Source: Saprospiraceae bacterium
Lineage (GTDB): Bacteria > Bacteroidota > Bacteroidia > Chitinophagales > Saprospiraceae
Length of the DNA stretch: 9,017 nt
NCBI GenBank assembly: GCA_020528935.1
Contig: JAJDFU010000613.1
Span: 1-9,017, forward strand
Direction: 5' to 3'
Translations under genes and position numbers: made by a program
Shown: piece by piece, positions 1 to 6,534 of the stretch
Layout: every line of letters starts with the position of its first letter
Position numbering within the stretch: position 1 is the first letter of the stretch
The notes under the pieces: generated by a model
Database searches by the model: none
Seen by the model: only the letters and a program-made list of their open reading frames with translations
What the model was told of the DNA's origin: nothing

Positions 1-1297
1 TTCGGAACGGTGTTCCTTGAGCTCCTTCCACGCGGCGGTGTTCGCATGAGAGTGTTTCCTTTATGCGATGGCCTGCATGTATTTCGCCTTGTTCTACGAC
101 TGCTTGTTCCACAATGCCGCCCACGGCCAGAATGCAGGAATCCGGCGGATTGATGATGGCCGTGAACTCCTCGATGCCGACCATGCCGAGGTTGGAGATC
201 GTGAAGGTATTGCCCTGCATCTCTTCGGGCTGCAGCCTGCGTTTGCGGGCGCGACCGGCTTTTTCTTTCACCTCGGCATTGATCTGGGAGAGGGTCTTGA
301 TATCGGCGTAGCGAACGACCGGAACCAGCAGCCCTTCGTCCACGGCTACGGCCACGCCCACATTCACATCCTTGTGGTAGCGGATGTGGTCGTCCTGCCA
401 GGAGGCATTGACGGCCGGATGGCGGCGCAGGGCCATGGCGGCCGCTTTGACGATGAAGTCGTTGAAGGAGATCTTGGAGGGAGCCACCTCGTTGACGCGC
501 TTGCGCATGCCCATTACCTTGGCCATGTCGATCTCGATGGTGAGGTAGAAGTGGGGCGCGGAGAATTTGCTTTCGCTCAGGCGGCGGGCGATGGTCTTGC
601 GCATCTGGCTGAGGGGCTTGTCCTCGTACTGGGCTTCGCCCGGGCTGAAGGCAAAGGGCGTGACCGGCGCCGCCGGTTGTTCTTTCTTCGGTTCGGGAGC
701 GGGGGCCTCGGCGGGCTGTTGCGGGGCCGGAGCGGGCTGGGGCTGTTCTTTTTGCTGCTCCAGGTAGGCCTCGATATCGCGCTTCACGATGCGGCCACCG
801 TCGCCGGAGCCCTTGATCTGGCGGAGATCGATTTCGGCTTCCCGGGCCATGGAGCGGGCCAGCGGCGAGGCTTTGAGCCGGCCGTCTTCCTGATCGCCGG
901 CGGGATCCTCCGGGGGAGACTTTTCAGACAGGGCTTTGACAGCCTCTTCGGCCCGGGACTCTTTTGCTTCCTGTTCCCGCGCTTCTGGAGCTTGCCCTTC
1001 CTCTTTCTCTGTAGCGCCGTTGCCCGATTGTTCTTCTTCCAGAGCTGCTTTCCAGTCTTCGCCCTCTTTGCCGACAACGGCGATGATGCCGTCTACCGGC
1101 ACCGGGCCTTCCTTTACCTCGATGTGCAGAAGCACCCCGTCCACAAAACTGTCCAGCTCCATAGTCGCCTTGTCGGTTTCCACTTCGGCCAGGGTTTCGC
1201 CGGCTTCTATCGTATCGCCTTCGTTTTTCAACCACTCGACGATATTGCCTTCTTCCATGGTATCGCTCATGCGGGGCATGCGAATAACTTCTGCCAT
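1..1297 (-). CDS. pdhC: Dihydrolipoamide acetyltransferase, E2 of pyruvate dehydrogenase (partial, C-terminus beyond left edge)
   Basis: This cytoplasmic core enzyme of the pyruvate dehydrogenase complex transfers acetyl groups from its lipoyl arm to CoA. The ATG at 1297-1295 opens MAEVIRMPRMSDTMEEG, the usual E2 start. An N-terminal lipoyl domain (about 1-80) carries the lipoyl lysine K43 in ETDKATMEL. An acidic linker, a peripheral subunit-binding domain (about 142-180, from KASPLARSMA to KRDIEAYLEQ) and a Pro/Ala/Gln-rich linker follow. The catalytic domain starts near 225 (LSQMRKTIARRLSES). The frame stays open for 432 codons to the window edge, so roughly 20-30 residues are missing. The active-site segment, normally DHRxxDG, reads EHRRVEG: His420 is kept, but the catalytic Asp position is Glu424. 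The last 37 visible codons (about 1-112) also have AT-rich third positions, unlike the rest. The pyruvate assignment rests on resemblance to Bacteroidota PDH E2; another 2-oxoacid substrate is less likely. Confidence 0.93.
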   Translation of the reverse strand, partial: MAEVIRMPRMSDTMEEGNIVEWLKNEGDTIEAGETLAEVETDKATMELDSFVDGVLLHIEVKEGPVPVDGIIAVVGKEGEDWKAALEEEQSGNGATEKEEGQAPEAREQEAKESRAEEAVKALSEKSPPEDPAGDQEDGRLKASPLARSMAREAEIDLRQIKGSGDGGRIVKRDIEAYLEQQKEQPQPAPAPQQPAEAPAPEPKKEQPAAPVTPFAFSPGEAQYEDKPLSQMRKTIARRLSESKFSAPHFYLTIEIDMAKVMGMRKRVNEVAPSKISFNDFIVKAAAMALRRHPAVNASWQDDHIRYHKDVNVGVAVAVDEGLLVPVVRYADIKTLSQINAEVKEKAGRARKRRLQPEEMQGNTFTISNLGMVGIEEFTAIINPPDSCILAVGGIVEQAVVEQGEIHAGHRIKETLSCEHRRVEGAQGTPFR

Positions 1298-1323
1298 GAG
1301 GGATGGATTTGTTTGCTGAGGCC

Positions 1324-1354
1324 TAAAGGTAACGCTAAAAGAACAGCCGCCCAA
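1324..1354 (-). promoter_or_regulatory. Putative E2 promoter (Bacteroidota type)
   Basis: Reading the minus strand, TACCTTTA (1331-1324) matches the Bacteroidota -7 element TAnnTTTG except at the last base. A TTG at 1354-1352 lies 20 nt upstream, the expected place for the -33 TTTG element. This gives a leader of about 20 nt before the E2 ATG at 1297. No Shine-Dalgarno sequence is visible in that leader. The match is by eye to a published consensus. Confidence 0.5.
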
Positions 1355-1425
1355 TGGGAGGCGTTTACTTTTTGACGCGCGAATTCGCTGCATCCGGGCG
1401 TTACAGGGGAGAGCCACAAAGTAGT

Positions 1426-1433
1426 TACCTTTG
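1426..1433 (+). promoter_or_regulatory. Putative recR promoter -7 element, possibly leaderless transcript
   Basis: TACCTTTG at 1426-1433 is a full match to the TAnnTTTG -7 element. Only 5 nt separate it from the recR ATG at 1439. Transcription normally starts about 5-7 nt after this element, so the mRNA would begin at or next to the start codon. There is no Shine-Dalgarno sequence, and the -33 region (about 1401-1405, TTACA) is a weak match. An upstream promoter giving a longer leader cannot be excluded. Confidence 0.45.
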
Positions 1434-1438
1434 CCGCT

Positions 1439-2053
1439 ATGAATTTTTCCTCCAAGCTCATTGAGCAAGCCGTAGAAGCTTTCGCCGGTCTGCCGGGCAT
1501 AGGTCGCAAAACGGCCCTGCGCCTGGTGCTTCACCTCATACAGCAGGAGGAAGAGGTGAGTCTTCACTTTGCGGAGACCATTGCCGGCATGCGCAAGGGG
1601 ATACGGTACTGCAGCACCTGCTTCAACCTGTCTGACGAGGCGCAGTGTGCCATCTGCCGGGATCCCCGGCGCGACCCCTCGGCGGTATGCGTAGTGGAAA
1701 GCATACGGGACGTCATGGCCATAGAGGATACGGGGCAGTACCGCGGCGTCTATCACGTGCTGGGCGGGGTCATCTCCCCGATCGAGGGTATAGGACCCGA
1801 GCAACTGCAGATCGATTCCCTGGTGCAGCGCGTTCGGGAGGGAGTTGTTCAGGAAGTGATCCTGGCCATTAGCCCTACCATTGAGGGCGATACGACGATG
1901 TTCTACCTTTCGCGCCAACTGCAGGAACTGCCGGTGCGCATCAGCACCATTGCCCGGGGCGTCTCCTTCGGCGGCGAACTGGAGTATGCAGATGAATTCA
2001 CCCTGGGGCGATCCATCGTTGCCCGCATCCCTTACAAACTGCAGGACGAGTAG
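1439..2053 (+). CDS. recR: Recombination mediator protein RecR
   Basis: RecR works with RecF/RecO to load RecA on gapped single-stranded DNA during recombinational repair. The 204-residue length is normal for the family. A helix-hairpin-helix motif occupies about 17-28 (GLPGIGRKTALR). A four-cysteine zinc finger follows (C58, C61, C70, C73; CxxC-8-CxxC). A TOPRIM domain starts around 82, with its acidic residue in VCVVES (E87). The family signature YHVLGGVISPIEGIGP lies at 105-120, and the C-terminal ISTIARGVSFGGELEYADEFTL block is intact. The ATG fits the family N-terminus, which begins a few residues before the predicted first helix. The gene is divergent from E2 and is followed after 2 bp by the glycosyltransferase gene, so the two are probably co-transcribed. 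The pairing with a glycosyltransferase does not itself imply a functional link. Confidence 0.97.
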   Translation: MNFSSKLIEQAVEAFAGLPGIGRKTALRLVLHLIQQEEEVSLHFAETIAGMRKGIRYCSTCFNLSDEAQCAICRDPRRDPSAVCVVESIRDVMAIEDTGQYRGVYHVLGGVISPIEGIGPEQLQIDSLVQRVREGVVQEVILAISPTIEGDTTMFYLSRQLQELPVRISTIARGVSFGGELEYADEFTLGRSIVARIPYKLQDE

Positions 2054-2055
2054 CC

Positions 2056-4080
2056 ATGCCAGGAGCCGGGCCGATCACGCTGTCTGTCGTCATTGTCAAT
2101 TACAACGTCCGCCATTTTCTGGAGCAAGCCCTGCAGTCGGTGCGGAGGGCTTCCGAAGGCATGGCCGTGGAGGTATTTGTGGTGGACAACAATTCCGTGG
2201 ACGATTCCGTGGCCATGGTCCGGGACCGCTTTCCCGAAGTGCGCCTGATCGCCAATGCCGACAACCCGGGCTTTGCCGTAGCCAACAATCAGGCCATTCG
2301 GCAGGCTCGCGGGCGGTATGTGTTGTTGCTCAATCCCGATACGGTCGTGGAAGAAAGCACGTTCCGCCGGTGCGCCGATTTTATGGATGCCCATCCGGAG
2401 GCCGGCGGGCTGGGCGTGCGCATGATCGACGGAGCAGGTACGTTCCTGCCCGAATCCAAGCGGGGTTTTCCCTCGCCCTGGGTCGCCTTCTGCAAAACTG
2501 TTGGTCTTTCCCGCCTCTTCCCGCGCTCGCGCTGGTTCAACGAGTACCATCTCGGATACCTGCCCGAGGACGAGATCCACGAAGTGGACGTGCTGGCCGG
2601 GGCTTTTATGTGGCTGCGCAAGAGCGCGCTGGACGAAGTGGGGCTGCTCGACGAAGCCTTTTTTATGTACGGGGAGGATATTGATCTGTCCTACCGGCTG
2701 GTTCAGGCGGGCTACAAGAATGTTTACTTCCCCAGAACGACCATTTTGCACTACAAAGGCGAGAGCACCAAAAAGGGCAGCCTCAACTACGTGCGCACCT
2801 TCTACCAGGCCATGATCATATTTGCCCGCAAGCACTTCCAGGGCAGCCGCGCCCGGCTTTTCGTGGCCATGCTACAGGGGGGCATCTACCTGCGCGCATT
2901 GTTGACCCTAATTTCCAACGGGCTTCGCCGCGTGATCGCGCCCCTGATGGATGCGGCCCTGATCTACGGTGGGCTGGTATTCCTGCGCTCCTTTTGGGCG
3001 ACTTACCATTTTCGCGATCCGGATTACTACGACGAACGCATCCTCTACGTCAACTTTCCCCTGTACACGGCCATCTGGGTGGCCTCCGTTTTTTTGAGCG
3101 GGGGCTACGATCGGGGCGGCGATCTTCGGCGCCTGGTACGCGGCCTGCTGGTGGGCACGCTGGTGCTGGCTGCAGTCTATGGTTTTCTGGGCCAGGCGTG
3201 GCGATCCTCCCGGGCCCTGATCCTGCTGGGAGCCGTCTGGGCGCTTCTGGTCACGGTGGGTTTGCGTTACCTCATGCACTTTATCCGGTATCGCAATTTG
3301 AATGTACACCGCGACGAGCCGGACAAGCTCGTCATCGTGGGCAGCCGGGAGGAAAGCCAGCGCGTGCGTCGCTTACTGGCCGAGGCTCACGTTCGAAAGA
3401 ACTTCATCGGTACGGTAAGTCCCGGCCGGCGGGAAGGAGAAGGCGCCATCAGCACCCTGGACCGGCTGGAGGAGGTGGTGCGGATCTACCGGGTGGAGGA
3501 GCTCATCTTTTGTGCCCGCGATGTGCCCGCGCAGGACATTATGCACTGGATGACACGCCTGGGGCCGTCGGTTGCCTACAAGATCGTACCGGCAGCGAGC
3601 CTGAGCATCATCGGCAGCAGCAATCGCAACGCCAGCGGAGAATTGTACACCATCGATATCCAGTATCAGATCGTGCAGCCGTGGCATCGGCGCAACAAGC
3701 GCCTGCAGGACCTGGCCATGGCGTTGTTCCTTCTACTCACCTGGCCCATTCAACTCCTCTGGGTTCGAAACCCCTGGACCTTGCTGACGAACGCCCTGGC
3801 GGTTTTGGCCGGACGCCGGTCCTGGGTGGGGTATATCCCTTCCGGCGGGGGCGCCCGGGATCTGCCTCCCCTCAGACCGGGAGTGCTTCATCCGGCCGAT
3901 GTGCATCCTCATGTACGGCTCAACGAGGCCACCCGCCATCGCCTCAACTTCTTGTACGCCAAGGATTACCATCCCAGCCGGGACCTGGAGATCATGTGGT
4001 CTTGCTGGAGGATGCTCGGCAAAAAGCAGCCCCGCCTTCAGGAGAAGCAGAGCCGGAATTCGGTGCCTTCGCGGAAATGA
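2056..4080 (+). CDS. Membrane glycosyltransferase: GT2 domain fused to a sugar-transferase-like domain lacking catalytic motifs
   Basis: Probably adds a sugar to a lipid-linked or surface glycan at the cytoplasmic face of the inner membrane. Residues 1-260 form a GT2 (rhamnosyltransferase/WcaA-like) domain: VVIVNYN (11-17), VVDNNS with D44, NNQAI, the NPD metal/nucleotide motif (D95), and the GED acceptor-side acidic pair (E207, D208) before HYKGEST. Hydrophobic segments at about 268-292, 297-318, 336-350, 360-380 and 387-408 are likely membrane-embedded. A Rossmann-like region (about 424-545, starting KLVIVGS) follows, then a further hydrophobic stretch (553-571) after RRNKRLQDLAM. The second half resembles polyprenyl-phosphate hexose-1-phosphate transferases. 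However, the Lys-Phe-Arg-Ser-Met and Asp-Glu-x-Pro-Gln motifs are absent, and it runs directly into GRRSWVGYIP and the tail. The donor, acceptor and pathway cannot be read from the sequence. The start 2 bp after recR, with AGGA about 10 nt upstream, points to an operon. Confidence 0.88.
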   Translation: MPGAGPITLSVVIVNYNVRHFLEQALQSVRRASEGMAVEVFVVDNNSVDDSVAMVRDRFPEVRLIANADNPGFAVANNQAIRQARGRYVLLLNPDTVVEESTFRRCADFMDAHPEAGGLGVRMIDGAGTFLPESKRGFPSPWVAFCKTVGLSRLFPRSRWFNEYHLGYLPEDEIHEVDVLAGAFMWLRKSALDEVGLLDEAFFMYGEDIDLSYRLVQAGYKNVYFPRTTILHYKGESTKKGSLNYVRTFYQAMIIFARKHFQGSRARLFVAMLQGGIYLRALLTLISNGLRRVIAPLMDAALIYGGLVFLRSFWATYHFRDPDYYDERILYVNFPLYTAIWVASVFLSGGYDRGGDLRRLVRGLLVGTLVLAAVYGFLGQAWRSSRALILLGAVWALLVTVGLRYLMHFIRYRNLNVHRDEPDKLVIVGSREESQRVRRLLAEAHVRKNFIGTVSPGRREGEGAISTLDRLEEVVRIYRVEELIFCARDVPAQDIMHWMTRLGPSVAYKIVPAASLSIIGSSNRNASGELYTIDIQYQIVQPWHRRNKRLQDLAMALFLLLTWPIQLLWVRNPWTLLTNALAVLAGRRSWVGYIPSGGGARDLPPLRPGVLHPADVHPHVRLNEATRHRLNFLYAKDYHPSRDLEIMWSCWRMLGKKQPRLQEKQSRNSVPSRK

Positions 4081-4176
4081 ATGGCCGCTGGCTGTTGCGC
4101 GAAGGCGCTCGAAACAGGGCAGCCCCCAAACGCGATAACCGGATGCCCCACGGAGCGCGCTTGGATTAGCCCGGAT

Positions 4177-4252
4177 TATTCACTGACCTTATGCGGTTTC
4201 AAGGAAAAATTTCCTTTTCGTTAGTGGCATGTTATCCTTAAAACCGTGAATA
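4177..4252. repeat. Imperfect inverted repeat between convergent genes (possible terminator structure)
   Basis: The left arm CGGTTTCAAGG (4194-4204) pairs with CCTTAAAACCG (4236-4246) over 10 of 11 positions. Outside it, TATTCAC (4177-4183) is complementary to GTGAATA (4246-4252), with an unpaired 10-nt spacer on the left. Inside, AAGGAA (4201-4206) can alternatively pair with TTCCTT (4211-4216). It lies in the gap between the plus-strand glycosyltransferase and the minus-strand propeller gene, where a bidirectional terminator would be useful. There is no clean GC stem followed by a T-run, so the function is uncertain. The rest of the gap (4081-4316) shows no other feature I can support. Confidence 0.35.
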
Positions 4253-4316
4253 CGCGCTCAAAAAATGATATGAAAACGCCATGAACGCTCCGGGATAACG
4301 GCTTGTGAAAGCGGGC

Positions 4317-5216
4317 TCACGGTCGGCTCACTACCGCCAGCTTGAGGTCGCGGCTCAGGGCCAGCCGGCTGATGGACCGGATGTTGTAGTAGCTCAGATC
4401 GGCAATCTCGCGCCAGCCACCGCCCCGGAAGCGATCGTACAGGTAAATGCGGCTGCCCTGGCCCATGAGGATCGCGCCATTGGGCAGCAATTCAAACTGT
4501 TCGGCACCGGGCAGGGCTTCGGTCAGCAACTGGTCGGTGCCGTCGCGAAGCTGAAATTCGCGCAGTTCGGCCGGCCCTACCGGTTTCTTCTGCAGGAAAA
4601 GCAGCTTGCCGTTGGGCTGCATCTTGAAGCAGGTACCTACCGGCGCGCCGGGCTGGCCTACCTGGGCCAGTTCCCGATCCGAGTTGACGTCCATAATGAC
4701 GAGCTTCGGGGGCTTCCCCTGGCGATAAACGGCCACGCGCTGGCTGTTGATCCAGTGGTACGCCTGGATATCGTCGGCGTATTTGAAGATCGGCCGTCCG
4801 TCCGTGACGCCATCTATGGGAAACTCCCAGAGCCTCGACAGGGTATCGCGCATCTGGAGCTCCAGCCGCAGGGCAGAAAAGTTGTAGGCGCTGGGCGTAG
4901 GCTGGGGAAAGTATTCGCCTTCCGGGGTCTTGGTAAGGCGGGTTATGGTGGTGTCCCGCAGGTCGAGTTTGTACAGGTCGGCCTGCCGGCTGTTCGGCGT
5001 CCGGACGCTCAGGCAGAGCTCGTCCCGGTTCAAGAAGGAAGGATGATGGTTGTAGCCACGTGGGTTAAAGCCGGTGAGGTACCGGGGCCTGGATAACGCG
5101 TATACGCTGTCTTCACTTACCGTGAGCTGAAAGAGGTAAATGTTGGACGGGGCGTCCTGGGCTGCGGCTGTATGGAAAGCCCAAAGCACAATGCCGAGCA
5201 ATAGCAAGGGTCGCAT
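4317..5216 (-). CDS. Secreted TolB/WD40-like beta-propeller protein (PD40-type)
   Basis: A 299-residue exported protein of unknown specific function. The ATG at 5216-5214 begins MRPLLLLGIVLWAFHTAAAQ, a classic signal peptide with probable cleavage after AAA (about residue 19). The frame is open further upstream, but that part is antisense to other genes and lacks a signal, so the ATG is preferred. The mature part has repeated short beta-strand blocks in the style of TolB/PD40 propellers: YNHHPSFLNRDELCLSVRT, then QADLYKLDL, TRLTKTPEGEYFPQPTP, LSRLWEFPIDG, YHWINSQRVAVYRQGKP, a blade around GTCFKMQPNGKLLFL, and a last blade ending ISRLALSRDLKLAVV. No protease triad or ligand residues can be identified. 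Bacteroidota relatives of this type are annotated only as TolB-like or WD40-like proteins. The gene stands alone, with a convergent neighbour downstream. Confidence 0.8.
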   Translation of the reverse strand: MRPLLLLGIVLWAFHTAAAQDAPSNIYLFQLTVSEDSVYALSRPRYLTGFNPRGYNHHPSFLNRDELCLSVRTPNSRQADLYKLDLRDTTITRLTKTPEGEYFPQPTPSAYNFSALRLELQMRDTLSRLWEFPIDGVTDGRPIFKYADDIQAYHWINSQRVAVYRQGKPPKLVIMDVNSDRELAQVGQPGAPVGTCFKMQPNGKLLFLQKKPVGPAELREFQLRDGTDQLLTEALPGAEQFELLPNGAILMGQGSRIYLYDRFRGGGWREIADLSYYNIRSISRLALSRDLKLAVVSRP

Positions 5217-5239
5217 AGAGGGATTTTTCACACCAGCGT

Positions 5240-5247
5240 TAAAGATA
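5240..5247 (-). promoter_or_regulatory. Putative -7 element for the propeller gene
   Basis: On the minus strand TATCTTTA (5247-5240) matches TAnnTTTG except for the final base. It lies 23 nt before the ATG at 5216. No convincing -33 TTTG is present at the expected distance. The element overlaps the beginning of the recognisable chorismate mutase remnant on the other strand. Confidence 0.42.
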
Positions 5248-5477
5248 GAATTATTGCCGAAAGTGTCGGCGGCTGCATGCGGGTCAGCCGCCAGATCGGA
5301 GCCTTTAAAAGGGATCGAAACCTGGCGGTCTTGCAGGAGGCCCTCGCCCAGGGCGAGCACCTGAGACTGAGCCGCGCCTTCCTGGGTGTGCTCCTCAAGG
5401 CCATCCATCAGGAGTCCATCAACCACCAGATAAAGGTGTTGTACCAGGAAGCCCCCCCTAGCCGGGCGGCACCCTGA
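5244..5477 (+). pseudogene. Remnant of chorismate mutase (AroQ-type domain of a DAHP synthase/chorismate mutase fusion)
   Basis: The frame reads DRIIAESVGGCMRVSRQIGAFKRD (nt 5244 on), then NLAVLQ, EALAQGEHLRLSRAFLGVL and KAIHQESINHQ (ending 5429), with TGA at 5475-5477. This matches the C-terminal chorismate mutase domain of the Bacteroidota bifunctional enzyme that makes prephenate from chorismate. Flavobacterium proteins have RMKVADEIG, NVAVLQNKRWNEIL and LFKAIHQESINHQ at the same places. The copy is not functional as seen. The DAHP synthase domain and the first part of the mutase N-terminal helix are absent. The conserved Arg before the Met is Cys in GGCM. About nine residues including the RW segment are missing after NLAVLQ (junction near 5336/5337), in frame. 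A 66-codon stretch from the ATG at 5277 could be translated, but would lack most active-site residues. The neighbour on the left is the unrelated propeller gene. Confidence 0.82.
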
Positions 5478-5495
5478 AACCGCTTGGGGATTGCC

Positions 5496-5503
5496 TATCT
5501 TTA
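5496..5503 (+). promoter_or_regulatory. Putative -7 element for the enoyl-CoA hydratase gene
   Basis: TATCTTTA at 5496-5503 is identical to the element proposed for the divergent propeller gene and ends 16 nt before the ATG at 5520. The final base differs from TAnnTTTG. No good -33 element is seen about 20 nt upstream. An AGG four bases before the ATG is too close to be a normal Shine-Dalgarno. Confidence 0.42.
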
Positions 5504-5519
5504 GCCCAAAACCACAGGC

Positions 5520-6302
5520 ATGACCTACAACAACTTGCAGATCGAAGAAGAAGGCGGCATACTGTTGCTTACCATCCAGCGGGAAAAGGCCCTGAATGCC
5601 CTCAATCAGGAGACCATGCGGGAGCTGGAGCACTTTTTTGGTGAAGATGCACCCGGGCGCGATCCGCTCCGGGGGATCATCCTGACGGGAGCCGGCAGCA
5701 AGGCCTTTGTGGCAGGCGCCGATATTAAGGAATTTCTCGATCTGGACGCCGAGGCCGGTCGCCGGATGGCCAAGCACGGCCAGGAGGTGTTTTTCCTCAT
5801 CGAGCGTTTTACCCGGCCCGTTATCGCAGCAGTCAACGGTTTTGCGCTGGGCGGAGGTTGCGAGCTGGCCATGGCCTGCCATTTGCGGATAGCGGGAGAA
5901 CACGCTCGTTTTGGGCAGCCCGAGGTCAACCTGGGGATCATCCCGGGTTTTGGGGGTACCCAGCGGCTCATCCGGTACGTCGGCCGGACCAAGGGGCTGG
6001 AGCTTTTGCTCACCGGTGATATGATCGATGCACAGGAAGCGCATCGCCTCGGGCTGGTCAATGCTGTGGTAGCCCCCGGGAAAGAAGTGGAAGCGGCGCG
6101 GACCCTATTGAGCAAGATCGCAGGCAAAGGGCCGGTAGCTGTGGCCAAGGTGATCGAGGCTGTGAATGCCGTGTTCGAGGATGGAACAGACGGCTTTTCC
6201 CGGGAAGTGGAGGCCTTTGGCGCGACTACCGGTACCGAGGACTTTAAAGAAGGCGCTGCGGCGTTCATCGCAAAGCGAAAGCCCGATTTCAAGGGAAAGT
6301 GA
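5520..6302 (+). CDS. Enoyl-CoA hydratase (crotonase family)
   Basis: Adds water across the 2,3 double bond of enoyl-CoA thioesters in fatty-acid or amino-acid catabolism; cytoplasmic, normally a hexamer. The 260-residue length is typical. The signature blocks are complete: KALNALNQETM near the N-terminus, AGADIKEF (A65-F72) forming one side of the CoA and oxyanion site, NGFALGGGCELAMACHLRIA with the first catalytic Glu (E115), and FGQPEVNLGIIPGFGGTQRL with the second (E135). LTGDMIDAQEAHRLGLVN and a C-terminal EDFKEGAAAFIAKRKPDFKGK tail complete the fold. Having both glutamates favours true hydratase activity over isomerase or other crotonase chemistry. The physiological substrate (short-chain, crotonyl or other) cannot be decided. 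The gene is alone, flanked by the chorismate mutase remnant and a non-coding hairpin-rich stretch. Confidence 0.94.
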   Translation: MTYNNLQIEEEGGILLLTIQREKALNALNQETMRELEHFFGEDAPGRDPLRGIILTGAGSKAFVAGADIKEFLDLDAEAGRRMAKHGQEVFFLIERFTRPVIAAVNGFALGGGCELAMACHLRIAGEHARFGQPEVNLGIIPGFGGTQRLIRYVGRTKGLELLLTGDMIDAQEAHRLGLVNAVVAPGKEVEAARTLLSKIAGKGPVAVAKVIEAVNAVFEDGTDGFSREVEAFGATTGTEDFKEGAAAFIAKRKPDFKGK

Positions 6303-6383
6303 CCGAAACCGCGTTACGGGAAGGCCCCCCTTGAAATGCGCATTGGCAAAAAAGCGGTGACCGAAAGATTTGCCGAGCGGAGC

Positions 6384-6404
6384 GGTTGGGGAATAACCCC
6401 AACC
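6384..6404. repeat. Perfect hairpin, 8-bp stem with 5-nt loop
   Basis: GGTTGGGG (6384-6391), loop AATAA, CCCCAACC (6397-6404). It begins about 80 nt after the enoyl-CoA hydratase stop, so it could end that transcript. It lacks a following T-run on the plus strand, and the distance is long for a terminator. Confidence 0.45.
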
Positions 6405-6423
6405 CTTTCGCGCCAGGCAAAGC

Positions 6424-6440
6424 CCCGGAACAAATCCGGG
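6424..6440. repeat. Perfect hairpin, 6-bp stem with 5-nt loop
   Basis: CCCGGA (6424-6429), loop ACAAA, TCCGGG (6435-6440). It lies 19 nt after the 6384-6404 hairpin, so the two form a tandem pair. There is no T-run. Possible roles are transcript stabilisation, termination or part of a dispersed repeat; the sequence alone does not decide. Confidence 0.4.
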
Positions 6441-6534
6441 ACATTCGATGAGTTCGCCCCGAACAGCCGCTTGCTCCGACTGGTCGGCAAGCTACTACAT
6501 TATTGCCATGAAGTGCTGAAAAACAGCGGCTTGT

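Noticed and set aside
68..1375. 435-codon plus-strand open frame
   Set aside because: It is exactly antisense to the E2 gene, whose domain order and motifs are clear; the plus-strand translation has no recognisable domain and arises from G/C-ending codons on the other strand.
2032..2835. 267-codon minus-strand frame
   Set aside because: It is antisense to the GT2 domain, where the motifs are unmistakable on the plus strand.
4081..4224. 47-codon frame starting with an ATG immediately after the glycosyltransferase stop (TGAATG)
   Set aside because: No ribosome binding site, no domain-like sequence, and it runs into the inverted repeat; there is no support beyond being open.
5140..5364. 74-codon plus-strand frame overlapping the propeller signal peptide and the mutase remnant
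   Set aside because: It is in a different frame from the chorismate mutase similarity and has no recognisable content.
5217..6044. Long in-frame upstream extension of the propeller gene on the minus strand
   Set aside because: This part is antisense to the chorismate mutase remnant and the enoyl-CoA hydratase; a signal peptide begins at the ATG at 5216, which fixes the start there.
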